Below, piece by piece: positions 26,336 to 35,450 of a stretch of 64,000 nt of DNA. Origin of the DNA: G965197675 sp965197675. GTDB lineage: Bacteria > Chloroflexota > Dehalococcoidia > Plut-88900. The notes beneath the pieces were generated by a model. It had not been told where the DNA came from. It saw only the letters and a program-made list of their open reading frames with translations, and ran no database searches. The translations under genes and the position numbers were made by a program. Position 1 is the stretch's first letter, and every line of letters begins with the position of its first letter. Location: positions 1,922,001-1,986,000 of the forward strand of contig OZ240221.1 of NCBI GenBank assembly GCA_965197675.1. Reading direction: 5' to 3'.

Positions 26336-27613
26336 ATGCTAGTTGATTTGGCATATGGAAGGACTGGACTTACTGTCGAACTTCCCGACGAACGAACTAC
26401 CGTCATAGAACCGACCTATTTGCCTGCCCTGCCCAAGGAAAAAGATACGCTGCTCAAAGCCATAAGAGAGCCTATAGGCAAACCTCCCCTGCGAGAACTT
26501 GCCAGAACCACTCACAGGGTAGCCATATCGGTTTGCGATATCACCAGACCTATGCCTTCGAGAACTGTGCTGCCAGTGCTACTGAAGGAGCTTGACCATG
26601 TCCCCAAGGATCAGATAGTGATCCTGGTAGCTACCGGGACTCATCGCGCTAATACTCTTCAGGAGATAGAGGAGATGCTAGGCAGAGAGATAATCGAGAA
26701 CTACCAAGTAGTCAATCACAACGGTTTCGACAAAGACCAGCTTAAGCTGATTGGCAAGACCTCAGATGGGATACCCATTTTGCTTAACCGACACTGGTTG
26801 GAGAGCGACTTCAGGATAACCACAGGTTTCGTTGAACCTCACTTCTTCGCTGGCTTCAGTGGAGGTCCCAAAATGGTGGCGCCGGGGCTGGCCGGATTCG
26901 AAACGATCCTGGGCTTGCACAGCGCTCCCCTCATTGGTCATCCCAAGTCCAAGTGGGGTGCTATCGACGGGAATCCCATTCAGGATGCCATCCGTCAAAT
27001 CGTGCGTAGTAGTGGTGTAGATTTCAGTATCGACGTGACCATCAACAGAGACCACCGGATCACCAGCGTGCATGCAGGCGATGTGTTTGGTGCTCATAGA
27101 GAAGCATGCCAAATGGCGAGAGAAGTCGCCATGCACCAAGTGATCGAGCCCTTCGATGTGGTCATTACCACCAACAGCGGATACCCTCTGGATATCAACC
27201 TGTATCAGAGCGTCAAGGGTATGTCGGCGGCTGCTCAGGTAGTTAGACCCGGCGGCACTATCATCTGTGCCGCCGAATGTAGTGACGGCATTCCCGACCA
27301 TGGCGAATACAAGGAGATTCTGGCCTCACGAAACAGCCCTCAGGAGATGTTGGATATGATCAACTCACCTGAATACCATCACCAGGATCAATGGCAGGTC
27401 CAGCTTCAAGCCCAGATACTGCTTCGTGCTCAGGTGTATCTAAAGTCCAGCTATCTTAGTGCAGAACAGGTAAAGGCGGCTCATCTGGAGCCGGTAGAAG
27501 ACCTACAAGACACGGTCATGCAGTGTATTGAAAGGCATGGAGAGGGTGCTACTGTTTGCGTTCTGCCTCAAGGTCCTCAGACCATTCCATACGTGAAGAA
27601 CGACTCTGGCTAG
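26336..27613 (+). CDS. LarA-family nickel-pincer lactate racemase-like enzyme
   Basis: A 425-residue LarA-type protein. The conserved segments are VSVCDITRPMPSR, ILVATGTHRANT (His), VEPHFFAGFSGGPKMVAPG (His and the Lys that carries the pincer cofactor in characterised LarA) and SAPLIGHPKSKWG. LarA homologues racemise or epimerise 2-hydroxy acids using a nickel-pincer nucleotide made by LarB, LarC and LarE. None of those genes is in the window, so cofactor synthesis must be encoded elsewhere. Many homologues act on substrates other than lactate. Its TAG stop shares a CTAG with the stop of the convergent reductase gene. Confidence 0.88.
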   Translation: MLVDLAYGRTGLTVELPDERTTVIEPTYLPALPKEKDTLLKAIREPIGKPPLRELARTTHRVAISVCDITRPMPSRTVLPVLLKELDHVPKDQIVILVATGTHRANTLQEIEEMLGREIIENYQVVNHNGFDKDQLKLIGKTSDGIPILLNRHWLESDFRITTGFVEPHFFAGFSGGPKMVAPGLAGFETILGLHSAPLIGHPKSKWGAIDGNPIQDAIRQIVRSSGVDFSIDVTINRDHRITSVHAGDVFGAHREACQMAREVAMHQVIEPFDVVITTNSGYPLDINLYQSVKGMSAAAQVVRPGGTIICAAECSDGIPDHGEYKEILASRNSPQEMLDMINSPEYHHQDQWQVQLQAQILLRAQVYLKSSYLSAEQVKAAHLEPVEDLQDTVMQCIERHGEGATVCVLPQGPQTIPYVKNDSG

Positions 27614-28662
27614 GCCATAGCTTCCTGTACCCTCTTCAGGTTGGACACGTCCGGAGCTAGAACCCCGCGCTCCACGGCTTTCACTACCTGGACAACGGCC
27701 TCTTGTGTTGGAGTGGGAATGCCAGCCTCTCTTCCCTTGGCGACTATCAGACCGTTCAAGTAGTCGATTTCGGTGCGTCGTCCTTTGAGCACGTCCTGGG
27801 CAGTGGATGGGAGGGTGCCGGCTTGGGCTTTGTCTGCCACATATCGGAGGGCCACTTTCAGATCCTCCAATCCCTCCCCTCTGCCCCTTTCCAGCCAACT
27901 ATGGGCTTCTATACCTAACAGAAGACCCAGAGAGTATCCAAGTGCTTCTCCTACAGCCACTGCCTCAGAACCGAGTTGGATCATAATCTGTTGCGCATCT
28001 GGGATTTTTGCCAGATCCTTTTCGTCCAATCCGGTGATAGCAGAAACCGAGTTGATCATGGTGTTGGAGGAGAGCTTGCTCCAGCGTTCCCCCCATAGGT
28101 TGGTCGTCGCTTCGCTGTTGTTCACCTTGTACAGAAGCCTTACAAGCTTCTCGAGTCTAGAGGTTTTGCGACCGTGCACTTCTCCTGCACGAAAAATTGT
28201 GTAGTCGCCCCGTTCGGTTTTGGCGGTACGCATCACGTGGCCTGGCCCTTTGATGTTCACGGTCAAGGCATTGGCGATGCAACCCAGAGTCCGTCCCCAG
28301 CCCACGATTTCGGCTATGTGTTCTTCGTTTATGCCGTTCTGGAGAGATACGACGAATCCGTTTGGTGATAAGTAGTCCTTGATCAACGCAGTGGCCCACT
28401 GGGTGTCATAGGACTTGGTGGAGATGAAGGCCACGTCTACCTGGGCTTTGATGAACTGTTGAATCTCGTAGATATGGATGGCTTTGGGTGATGTTCGTTG
28501 GTCTCCGTCGGCGGTGGTGATTAGAAGGCCTTCCTTTTTTATTTTCTGGATGTGGTCTGGCCACGGATCTATGAGAGTCACATCCTCTCCGGCCTTTGCC
28601 AGGAGACCCCCCGTGTAGCTCCCGACAGCCCCTGCACCCACGAATGCTAACCTTTTTGTCAC
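27610..28662 (-). CDS. 2-dehydropantoate 2-reductase-like (PanE/ApbA) oxidoreductase
   Basis: A 350-residue protein from a GTG at 28662, which is preceded by AAGGGAG and lies 10 bp after the hydrolase gene. A longer frame to 28770 would overlap that gene. The Rossmann motif GAGAVGSYTGG is at the N-terminus, and KSYDTQWA and VSLQNGINEE are ApbA landmarks. The C-terminal helical domain holds KLSSNTMINSVSAITG, with the usual Lys and Asn. The family makes pantoate for CoA, but many paralogues reduce other 2-keto acids. Context (hydrolase, luciferase-like oxidoreductase) suggests catabolism rather than CoA synthesis. Confidence 0.82.
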   Translation of the reverse strand: MTKRLAFVGAGAVGSYTGGLLAKAGEDVTLIDPWPDHIQKIKKEGLLITTADGDQRTSPKAIHIYEIQQFIKAQVDVAFISTKSYDTQWATALIKDYLSPNGFVVSLQNGINEEHIAEIVGWGRTLGCIANALTVNIKGPGHVMRTAKTERGDYTIFRAGEVHGRKTSRLEKLVRLLYKVNNSEATTNLWGERWSKLSSNTMINSVSAITGLDEKDLAKIPDAQQIMIQLGSEAVAVGEALGYSLGLLLGIEAHSWLERGRGEGLEDLKVALRYVADKAQAGTLPSTAQDVLKGRRTEIDYLNGLIVAKGREAGIPTPTQEAVVQVVKAVERGVLAPDVSNLKRVQEAMA

Positions 28663-28672
28663 AAGCTCTCCC

Positions 28673-29566
28673 TTAACTCGCCGCGGCGGGGATGTACTTT
28701 TGAAACCATTGAGTGGCCTCGGCCATGACAGTGTCGAAAGTTGGTGGGTAATAGACGTCGTAGTGACCACAGTTGGGAAGTGCCACCCATTTCTTAGGTT
28801 CTAATGCCCGATCGTATACCTCTCGAGTAACTTCAGGAAACACCAATGCATCCTTCTCGGCCACGATGAACATGACCGCCCGAGGCGAGATTTTGTGTGC
28901 TATCTCATCGGGATGAAAGTCGATTACTGCCTGGCCCGTCTCTAACGGTAGCTGTGTGCAAGCTGAAGGAAACTGCTCGGCTACTTTGTTGTCTTCTGCC
29001 TCGTACTCAGGAGGTGATGGCATCAGCCTGGGAATGTCCACCATCTGGGAGGCTCCGTCGCGTACTCGACGTTCCCAGTCCACCTCCAGCTCTCGCTGAA
29101 ACTCCCCCCATTCGGACTTTGATCGGATGCTCCTGAACCAACTCTCACCGTTGCCCACTCCCACTACACTGACCGTGCATTTTACACGTTGGTCCACTGC
29201 GGCGGCGTAGACAATGTTGGCTCCACCGAAACTGATCCCGTGCAGTCCCAGATTGGATGGATTCACCCCGGGTAGCTGTTGAAGGAAAGTGAGGGCGTTA
29301 CGGATGTCCCATATCTGTTCCAGGGGTATCAAGCGCCATTTAGGACCATCACTTTCGCCAAACCCCCGGTAATCGAAGGTCATGGCCACGTAACCCTGGC
29401 CAGCTAGGTGGTTGGCGATGTCCGGTAGATATACCTCTTGATGTCCCCCGAATCCGTGGCAGACCAGGATGGCGCTTCGCCTCTCGTCTGGTGCAACGTT
29501 ATCGGGCCGGTAGAGATGTCCTACCAACTGAATACCGTCGCTGTAGAAGGTAACGCGTTCAGGCAT
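28673..29566 (-). CDS. Alpha/beta hydrolase (dienelactone hydrolase / FrsA-like)
   Basis: The protein is 297 residues from ATG 29566, which has AGGTG nine bases upstream. A GTG at 29593 is also in frame but lies inside a hairpin. The fold is shown by the oxyanion segment VCHGFGGHQ, nucleophile elbow GISFGG, a late acid in IVAEKDALVFP and catalytic His in CGHYDVYYPP. It probably cleaves an ester, lactone or similar bond, but the substrate is unknown. It is the first gene of a pair with the PanE-like reductase. Confidence 0.82.
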   Translation of the reverse strand: MPERVTFYSDGIQLVGHLYRPDNVAPDERRSAILVCHGFGGHQEVYLPDIANHLAGQGYVAMTFDYRGFGESDGPKWRLIPLEQIWDIRNALTFLQQLPGVNPSNLGLHGISFGGANIVYAAAVDQRVKCTVSVVGVGNGESWFRSIRSKSEWGEFQRELEVDWERRVRDGASQMVDIPRLMPSPPEYEAEDNKVAEQFPSACTQLPLETGQAVIDFHPDEIAHKISPRAVMFIVAEKDALVFPEVTREVYDRALEPKKWVALPNCGHYDVYYPPTFDTVMAEATQWFQKYIPAAAS

Positions 29567-29585
29567 GAGACTACACCTGCAAAGG

Positions 29586-29617
29586 AGGCTCACCCGTTTC
29601 CAATCACGGGTGAGCCT
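29586..29617 (-). terminator. Strong 12-bp stem-loop between two minus-strand genes
   Basis: AGGCTCACCCGT (29586-29597) is the exact reverse complement of 29606-29617, with an 8-nt loop. It follows the stop of the luciferase-like gene at 29639. Only a short TCCTTT tract follows on the minus strand, so termination may be partial or factor-dependent. Confidence 0.55.
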
Positions 29618-29638
29618 ATGGACTGAGGTATTGCAGGT

Positions 29639-30703
29639 CTAAACAAGGACTCGTGGTCCGATGGCAGACTCGAAGGCCCTCACTTCTGCCTCTGGCATGA
29701 GAAAGAGGTCTGGGATATTCTTCTCTCGACTTTGTGGCGTACCTTGGGGATCATAAGCGCGTTCAAGGTGAGCAGTGAAAAGACATACATGGTCCACTCT
29801 CGACTCCTCCCTTGCACGCGCCAGCCGCTCGGCACAGTATTCTGGTGGGCCGAAGAGGCCAACGCCGTCGCAGACCTGACTCAAGGTCTCATCCGGGGTA
29901 TCCCTGAAATCCTTGGGTAATGTAATACCGGCTTGCTGGAACCAGTAACGGTTCGAGTCTGCCATCCACCGCGGGCCCTGGAAAAGGGCAGGGTGTCGTG
30001 AACCAACGGTATCGGCGTAGAGCCAATCGATGGCCCACCGGCGGGCTGCCTCCAAGTCGGAGTCGATATGGATGGGGGTCATAAAGATAACGGGAATTGT
30101 GGCCGGGTCACGTCCCGCTCGCTGGGCGCCTATAGCGATATGTCGACGGGCGGCATCCACCATCTCTGGATTAAGCCCTGCCTGAATATAGACCCCGTCC
30201 CCAATCTCGCCAGCCAACTCAGCCACACGCGGTCCCGAGCAGGCAATGTAGATGGGTGTGGCAGGCGCTGAGATATAGTCTAAGCGCAGGGAGGGATTGC
30301 TGCCAAAGGCCACGGGTTCACCAGCCAGAAGCTTACGCAAAGTAGTAACCGTGTACCGGAGCTCTTCTAGGGTGGAGTGTTGGAGGCCGATGAGGCGCAT
30401 CATTATGTCTCCCCTGCCTACAACCAGCTTGATGCGCCCCGGAGCTATCTCCTGGAGGGAATTGGCCAGGCAGGCCAACACAGTGGGGTGACGGGTGATG
30501 CCGTTAGTGACGCCAGTGTACAGGTCTATGTTAGAGGTCTTCCCAGCTGCCAGGGTCAGAGCCGCATAAAGGTCGCGGCCGCTCTCTGGGTGATCATGGA
30601 TGGCCACGCCGTTCAAGCCAACGGTCTCGCACCACTGAATGAACTCCACCACGCGCGGAATGGAAAGCCCTAAAGGCACCCTGAGATCGACTTTTAGCTT
30701 CAT
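29639..30703 (-). CDS. Luciferase-like (LLM class) flavin-dependent oxidoreductase
   Basis: A 354-residue TIM-barrel protein of the bacterial luciferase / F420-dependent reductase superfamily. Typical segments are IHDHPESGRDLYAALTLAAGKT near residue 36, GVTNGITRHPTVLA, PGRIKLVVGRGD and IYIACSGPRVAELAGEIGDGVY. The last supports FMN or F420 binding and resembles methylene-H4MPT reductase-like members. It may be a monooxygenase or an F420 reductase. No F420 synthesis genes are visible. A hairpin separates it from the downstream hydrolase. Confidence 0.85.
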   Translation of the reverse strand: MKLKVDLRVPLGLSIPRVVEFIQWCETVGLNGVAIHDHPESGRDLYAALTLAAGKTSNIDLYTGVTNGITRHPTVLACLANSLQEIAPGRIKLVVGRGDIMMRLIGLQHSTLEELRYTVTTLRKLLAGEPVAFGSNPSLRLDYISAPATPIYIACSGPRVAELAGEIGDGVYIQAGLNPEMVDAARRHIAIGAQRAGRDPATIPVIFMTPIHIDSDLEAARRWAIDWLYADTVGSRHPALFQGPRWMADSNRYWFQQAGITLPKDFRDTPDETLSQVCDGVGLFGPPEYCAERLARAREESRVDHVCLFTAHLERAYDPQGTPQSREKNIPDLFLMPEAEVRAFESAIGPRVLV

Positions 30704-30774
30704 TGTAGTACACCTCTAATATGAGCCGGCTGGATCCAGTGAGATGACTTAGTCAACACGAATGACGGTTCTAA

Positions 30775-31902
30775 CTAAAGGAAGCCGTAAAGCTTGCCAG
30801 CGTTATCTCGGGTGACCTTTCGGCGAGCCGTATCGCTGAGCTTTTTCATGTCCCGGTCTATGGCCTTTTGTGAGTTGGGCCATGACCCATCCACGTGAGG
30901 ATAGTCCGAGCCCCACATGACCCTGTCCTCACCTGCGAGGGGAATGATGTCACCCGCCGTGGGCTCTGACTCGAAGGTCGAGAATCCCTGTCGACGGAAG
31001 TAACCGCTGGGTTTTAGGCTGAGACCTTCCTGACCCTCTCCTTCATAGTCCATTCTGTCCAGAACATAGGGCAGCCAGCTGACGCCGCACTCGCCAAGAA
31101 CGAACTTGAAGTTGGGGTATCGCTCGCATGCTCCGGAGAAAACAATGCTGGACAGGTACTCCACACCGGAAAGCTGGAACATGGTAAGGAGTATGTTAGA
31201 GTAGATGTCGCCATAGGCTTCGGCTTCTACAGGGTCTTCAATCTTCCTCGGCCATAGCTCCAGGGTGTGGAAAGAGATGGGTAGTCCAGTTTCCTCGCCG
31301 GCGGCCCATAGTGGATCCCAGTCTTTGTGATACATTGGCTTGTTCATGGTGCCTGGGCTGATCTCGGCTCCTCTCAGACCCAATTTAGCGACTCTAAGTA
31401 ACTCCGCGGCAGCCACCTTGGGGTCGTGATTAGGAAGACATGCAAGCCCAGCCAAGCGGTCGGATTTGCCTTTGGTGAAGTCGGCGATCCAGTCGTTATA
31501 TATTCGATAAATCTCCACCTTCAACTCGGGGTCGTCGTCTGGCTGAGGTACATCGAGAAGTCCATATATGACCTCTGCGTCTACTCCATCCCGCTCTAAA
31601 TGCTGTATGCGTACATCTGCATTGGCTGGGGGATATCTGCCGTCGGTTATTTCATAGAGGCCGGCTTTTTCAAAGGTCTCTATTTTACGCTTGTGTTCGG
31701 ATGTGGGATTTTCAAGGAATTCCTTCCACGACCCTACGGAGCCTCTGTCTGTGCCGCCTGCCTCCCATCGAAGCCCCCTATCCGTCTCAATCACGTGAGG
31801 CACCTGGTCCTTCCACTTGGACGATGCGTTAGCCGTAAAGACGTCCTCTGGCATGAAAAAGATGTCCATATGGCCGTCGCCTGAAATGATCCTGTAGTCC
31901 AT
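30775..31902 (-). CDS. Amidohydrolase-family (Amidohydro_2) metal-dependent hydrolase
   Basis: A 375-residue relative of the amidohydrolases at 3483 and 39697. The N-terminal metal motif is DGHMD (residues 9-13). The barrel has GAEISPGTMN, ISFHTLELWP (His) and VMWGSDYPHVDGSWP (C-terminal acid). It resembles ACMSD-like decarboxylase/hydrolase members. It is divergent from the selenoprotein gene across about 155 bp. The substrate is unknown. Confidence 0.87.
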   Translation of the reverse strand: MDYRIISGDGHMDIFFMPEDVFTANASSKWKDQVPHVIETDRGLRWEAGGTDRGSVGSWKEFLENPTSEHKRKIETFEKAGLYEITDGRYPPANADVRIQHLERDGVDAEVIYGLLDVPQPDDDPELKVEIYRIYNDWIADFTKGKSDRLAGLACLPNHDPKVAAAELLRVAKLGLRGAEISPGTMNKPMYHKDWDPLWAAGEETGLPISFHTLELWPRKIEDPVEAEAYGDIYSNILLTMFQLSGVEYLSSIVFSGACERYPNFKFVLGECGVSWLPYVLDRMDYEGEGQEGLSLKPSGYFRRQGFSTFESEPTAGDIIPLAGEDRVMWGSDYPHVDGSWPNSQKAIDRDMKKLSDTARRKVTRDNAGKLYGFL

Positions 31903-32057
31903 TTAATTCCTCCCAGCTAGGAACTTACGTCCGCCTTTTGGATATCATATCAGGGGGTATTTCACCCGTCAACAATCTATAGCAACACAGCTTTACCATA
32001 CTTACCAACCTTGTTTATACTTGACTTTCGGCAATGTGTTGAAGGAGGTATCACCAG

Positions 32058-33728
32058 ATGTATACGATGGAAGTCCTGCATCCCGTGGCGGAAGCAGAGG
32101 GCGACAAGAAGGTTTCCAGACCTGCTCCTAGGCCCAACTCTTTGGATGGCCTCACCATAGGATTGGTGTGGAATGCTAAGAGAGGTGGCCTCGATGCCCT
32201 TGGTAAGGCTGGAGAGCTTATCAGCAATAAATACAGCGGCGTGACCGTAAAGCGCTACGAAGGCAGCCAGCCATGTAAGAAGGAGCTTCTGGAGCAGGCG
32301 GTGAGAGAGTGTGATGTATTCGTCGGCTCCACAGCTGACTGAGGCTCTTGTACGTCGTGGCTTGTCCACGACATGGTTGTGATAGAGAAGGCGGGCAAAC
32401 CGACAGCCGCTATAGTGGCCAAGGGCTTCGACAGGGATGCCATGGTCAGCGCCAGAGCCTTCGGGTTGCCCTGGTTTAGATATGCCCTCGTGCCAGAGGT
32501 TCTGACTGGCCTCAGCCCTGAGCGCATAGAGGAGCATGTTACCAACGCCTTCGACCAGATAGTGCAGGTGCTCACCACCAACTCCAACGGAGAAGGCCTG
32601 CCCGCCGTAGCAGATGCGAGAGCTGCGGATAGATTGAAGGTGGAGGGAACAGACAGGTACGATGCCTTTGAGGCCATGAATAGCCTGTTCATGGAGAATG
32701 AGTGGGGGGATGGCTTCCCCTTGATACCTCCGACGCCGGAAAAGGTGGAGTGGATGCTAAAGGGCACCACTAGAGACCACCAAGACGTGGTTACGGTGCT
32801 GCCGCCGGGCCTCCGATATGCCACCGTAGAGAAGATAGCCATAAACGCGGTGATGGCAGGGTGCGAGCCTTCTCATTTACCCATCCTTATGGCGGCCTGC
32901 GAGGCGCTACCTGGATTCGGTAGCACTGCAAGAGTATTGACCATGTCGACAAGCCCCAATGCACCACTGCTGATGATTAATGGCCCTATCTCCGGGGAGA
33001 TAGGTTTCAACTCAGGTCGATGCGCCTTGGGGCCGGGATCCCCGTCGCGACATAACGTAGCGGTTGGCAGGGCTTTCAGGCTTGTTTTGATGAACGTCGG
33101 TAATGCCTACCCAGCTCGCATGGATATGGACACCATTGGCTCGTCTCGCAAGTTCAGCATGTGCTTTGCAGAGAATGAAGAAGAGAGTCCATGGGCTCCC
33201 TATCACACGGACTTGGGCTTCGACAAGGATGAGAGCACCGTCACCATATTTGACACTATCGGGGAAGAGGACGTGGACGACTTGACCAACTGGGAGTCGG
33301 AACGAGTGCTGGACAGTTTCGCTGCCGCTTGCTCCAATGTGCCGGCCAGGTACGTGGTCAACTTCTTCGACCAGGAAAAACCGACGGATCGTATACTGCT
33401 GGCCATGTGTCCCGAGCACGCCAACATATGTGGAAAGGAAGGATGGTCGAAGCGCTCGGTGCGAGAGTACGTACACAACTATGCTCGCATGAATGCTAGG
33501 GTGGCCATGTGCTGGGGACGTAAGACCCCAGAGCTTTTCCGCCCGGAGTGGAGATGGCTGCTGGACAGGTCAGAATCGGAACTGGAGCAGATAGCGTTGC
33601 AGGTTCTGGAAAATGCCGACCTGTACGATGTAGCTGTGGTTGGCGGGCCTGCTGGAAAGAGTATGGTTTTCCACGCCCTGTGCGGTGGGCCCTCTACTGT
33701 CCTCATCAAGGATAGAGCTCCTATCTAG
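32058..33728 (+). CDS. UGSC-type selenoprotein with in-frame TGA (Sec95), fused to a large C-terminal domain
   Basis: A single 556-residue protein read through TGA at 32340-32342. The SD AGGAGG lies 9 bp before ATG 32058. Residues 26-175 form the UGSC domain: DGLTIGLVWNAKRGG, DVFVGSTAD, then Sec95-Gly-Ser-Cys98 and VVIEKAGKPTA. Read as Sec-x-x-Cys, this is a redox motif like that of thioredoxin-fold selenoproteins. The same frame continues without a break for 461 codons, with no restart RBS near the ATG at 32373. Residues about 200-556 form a second domain (GDGFPLIPPTPE, SGEIGFNSGRCALGPG) of unknown role. A SECIS-like hairpin follows the TGA. UGSC (seleno)proteins are known from marine metagenomes, and their reaction is not established. 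A flavin oxidoreductase gene follows after 72 bp. Confidence 0.85.
32340..32372 (+). promoter_or_regulatory. Bacterial SECIS-like element after the Sec TGA
   Basis: GTCGTGG (32354-32360) pairs perfectly with CCACGAC (32366-32372) around loop CTTGT, which contains the exposed G-T expected by SelB. The loop begins 18 nt after the TGA, inside the 16-37 nt range described for bacterial SECIS elements. The reading frame continues through it. Confidence 0.8.
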
Positions 33729-33800
33729 CTGCTCTACTACATCATGGTGGTAAGCTCGACTGCTCCCGGATAAGAAGTTACCTGAAAGAAGGACAATCAC

Positions 33801-34673
33801 ATGGAATTCGGAATAGTTTTTCCCCAGACGGAGATAGGAACGAATCCCAGGGATGTGCGGGATTTCGTTGTAGCCGTGGAAGAGATGGGATACTCCAATC
33901 TGGTTGTGTATGACCACGTACTGGGTGCCGACACCACAAATCGTCCTGACTGGGATGGCTTCTACGCCCTCGAAGACATGTTCCACGAACCCTTCGTACT
34001 GTTCGGGTTCCTAGCGTCGTTTACGAAAAGAATTCGGCTGGTGACGGGAATCCTAATACTATCGCAGCGACAGACGGCTCTGGTGGCCAAACAGGCTGCC
34101 GAAGTGGATGTGCTCACTGGAGGCCGCCTAACTCTGGGCGTTGCCGTAGGCTGGAACGACGTGGAGTTTGAGGCCCTCGGGGAGGACTTTCATAACCGAG
34201 GTGTCCGATCTGTGGAGCAGATCGAAGTACTCAGGGCCTTGTGGACACAGGAGATAGTGGACTTCAAAGGGCGCTGGCACACGATTACGGCAGCTGGCTT
34301 AAATCCTCTTCCCGTGCAACGCCCTATACCTATCTGGTTTGGCGGAGGCGCCGAGCCCGTCCTGAAGAGGATAGGCCGTTTGGGAGATGGCTGGCTAATC
34401 GACCGTGAACCCGATGAAGACGGGAAAGCGGCAATAGAGCGCGTAGGAAACTATGCTAGAGAGGTTGGGCGAGACCTCTCTTCCATAGAGATCGTTCCCA
34501 CTATAGAGTCTTCCTCTGTGGGAATTGAGTCTATAGTGGACTGCGTAAAGGAGTGGCGAGGCCTCGGTATAACAAACGTAGCCATTGAAACGATGAAGCT
34601 GGGTCTGACCACTGCCAAGGACCACATCGACTTCGCGAGGAAGCTGAAAGAAGACACTAAAAGCGTGGTTTAG
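33801..34673 (+). CDS. Luciferase-like, probably F420-dependent oxidoreductase
   Basis: A 290-residue LLM-class protein of the TIGR03619-like F420 group by look. The N-terminus MEFGIVFPQTEIGTNP is typical, followed by VYDHVLGAD, SFTKRIRLVTGILILSQRQ, LAKQAAEVDVLTGGRLTLGVAVGWN and IPIWFGGGAEPVLKRIGRLGDGW. It probably reduces or oxidises a small organic substrate with F420H2 or FMNH2. It lies 72 bp downstream of the selenoprotein gene on the same strand, so the two may be co-expressed. Confidence 0.85.
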   Translation: MEFGIVFPQTEIGTNPRDVRDFVVAVEEMGYSNLVVYDHVLGADTTNRPDWDGFYALEDMFHEPFVLFGFLASFTKRIRLVTGILILSQRQTALVAKQAAEVDVLTGGRLTLGVAVGWNDVEFEALGEDFHNRGVRSVEQIEVLRALWTQEIVDFKGRWHTITAAGLNPLPVQRPIPIWFGGGAEPVLKRIGRLGDGWLIDREPDEDGKAAIERVGNYAREVGRDLSSIEIVPTIESSSVGIESIVDCVKEWRGLGITNVAIETMKLGLTTAKDHIDFARKLKEDTKSVV

Positions 34674-34920
34674 AGATACTCGGCCATTGGCTGGAGAATT
34701 TGCCCTCAACCTACTTGTGATAACTTGTCAACCTGGAGAGTTCATGATATGATTTGGATTAGTGGCAGTGTTTAGTGTCCCTTTAGTTGACTTGTTATAG
34801 CATCCTCGGTGCCCTCATCGAACCCACTAGTGGTTTTCTTGATTGCCCATCGGATAGTTAGAGCATCCTAGGTATCGGTGACCGGACTCTCGCCAACTAT
34901 TTGGAGAAAGGAGTTCACCG

Positions 34921-35226
34921 ATGAACTACGAGGATAAGACCCTCACTTGCCAGGACTGTGGACAGCCGTTCACTTTTAGTGCGGATGATCAGTCGTTTCA
35001 CGCAGAAAAGGGTTTCACCAACGAGCCCAAACGTTGTCCAGCGTGTCGGGAGATTCGACGCAACGGGCGCAATGGTGGATACGACCGAAGGCCACGTGAG
35101 ATGCATCCGGTGGTCTGCGCGGAATGTGGCAAGGATACAACGGTTCCATTTGAGCCACGTGGCGACCGTCCTGTTTACTGCAGCGATTGCTTTAACAAGC
35201 GACGTTCGGCAGAGCGGATAGGTTAG
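34921..35226 (+). CDS. Zinc-ribbon protein with CxxC-x17-CxxC domain
   Basis: A 101-residue protein with two zinc modules. The first is CQDC with CPAC. The second is CAEC followed by exactly 17 residues and CSDC, the pattern of the small CxxC-x17-CxxC family seen in Chloroflexota and related lineages. A basic, Arg/Asn/Gly-rich linker joins them. The function is unknown; nucleic-acid or RNP binding is a guess. GGAGAAAGGAG precedes the start and a strong terminator follows. Confidence 0.88.
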   Translation: MNYEDKTLTCQDCGQPFTFSADDQSFHAEKGFTNEPKRCPACREIRRNGRNGGYDRRPREMHPVVCAECGKDTTVPFEPRGDRPVYCSDCFNKRRSAERIG

Positions 35227-35242
35227 TAAGTAATGCCGATGT

Positions 35243-35278
35243 TGTATAGAGGGGACTACGTGACGTCCCCTCTATACA
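35243..35278 (+). terminator. Rho-independent terminator
   Basis: A 14-bp perfect stem (35243-35256 with 35265-35278; core TAGAGGGGAC) with an 8-nt loop, followed after seven bases by ATTTTT. It lies 17 bp beyond the zinc-ribbon stop codon. Confidence 0.8.
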
Positions 35279-35450
35279 CACCGTATTTTTCGTTATTCAG
35301 ACAAGGGGTAAGCGCATTGAGTTTGTATATCGAAACATCGCCAAGGTGTTCGATAGCTACCGTTCCGTTAACAGCGGGCGTCTTTAAACAGCCTATATCT
35401 CGCAGAACAGGTACGAAGGATTCAACCGTCTGTCGAGAAAGTAAAACAGC

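Noticed and set aside
32373..33728. Independent gene starting at ATG 32373
   Set aside because: No ribosome-binding site is present, and the start lies directly after the SECIS-like stem. The upstream frame continues in phase across TGA with a UGSC motif, so it is the second part of one selenoprotein.
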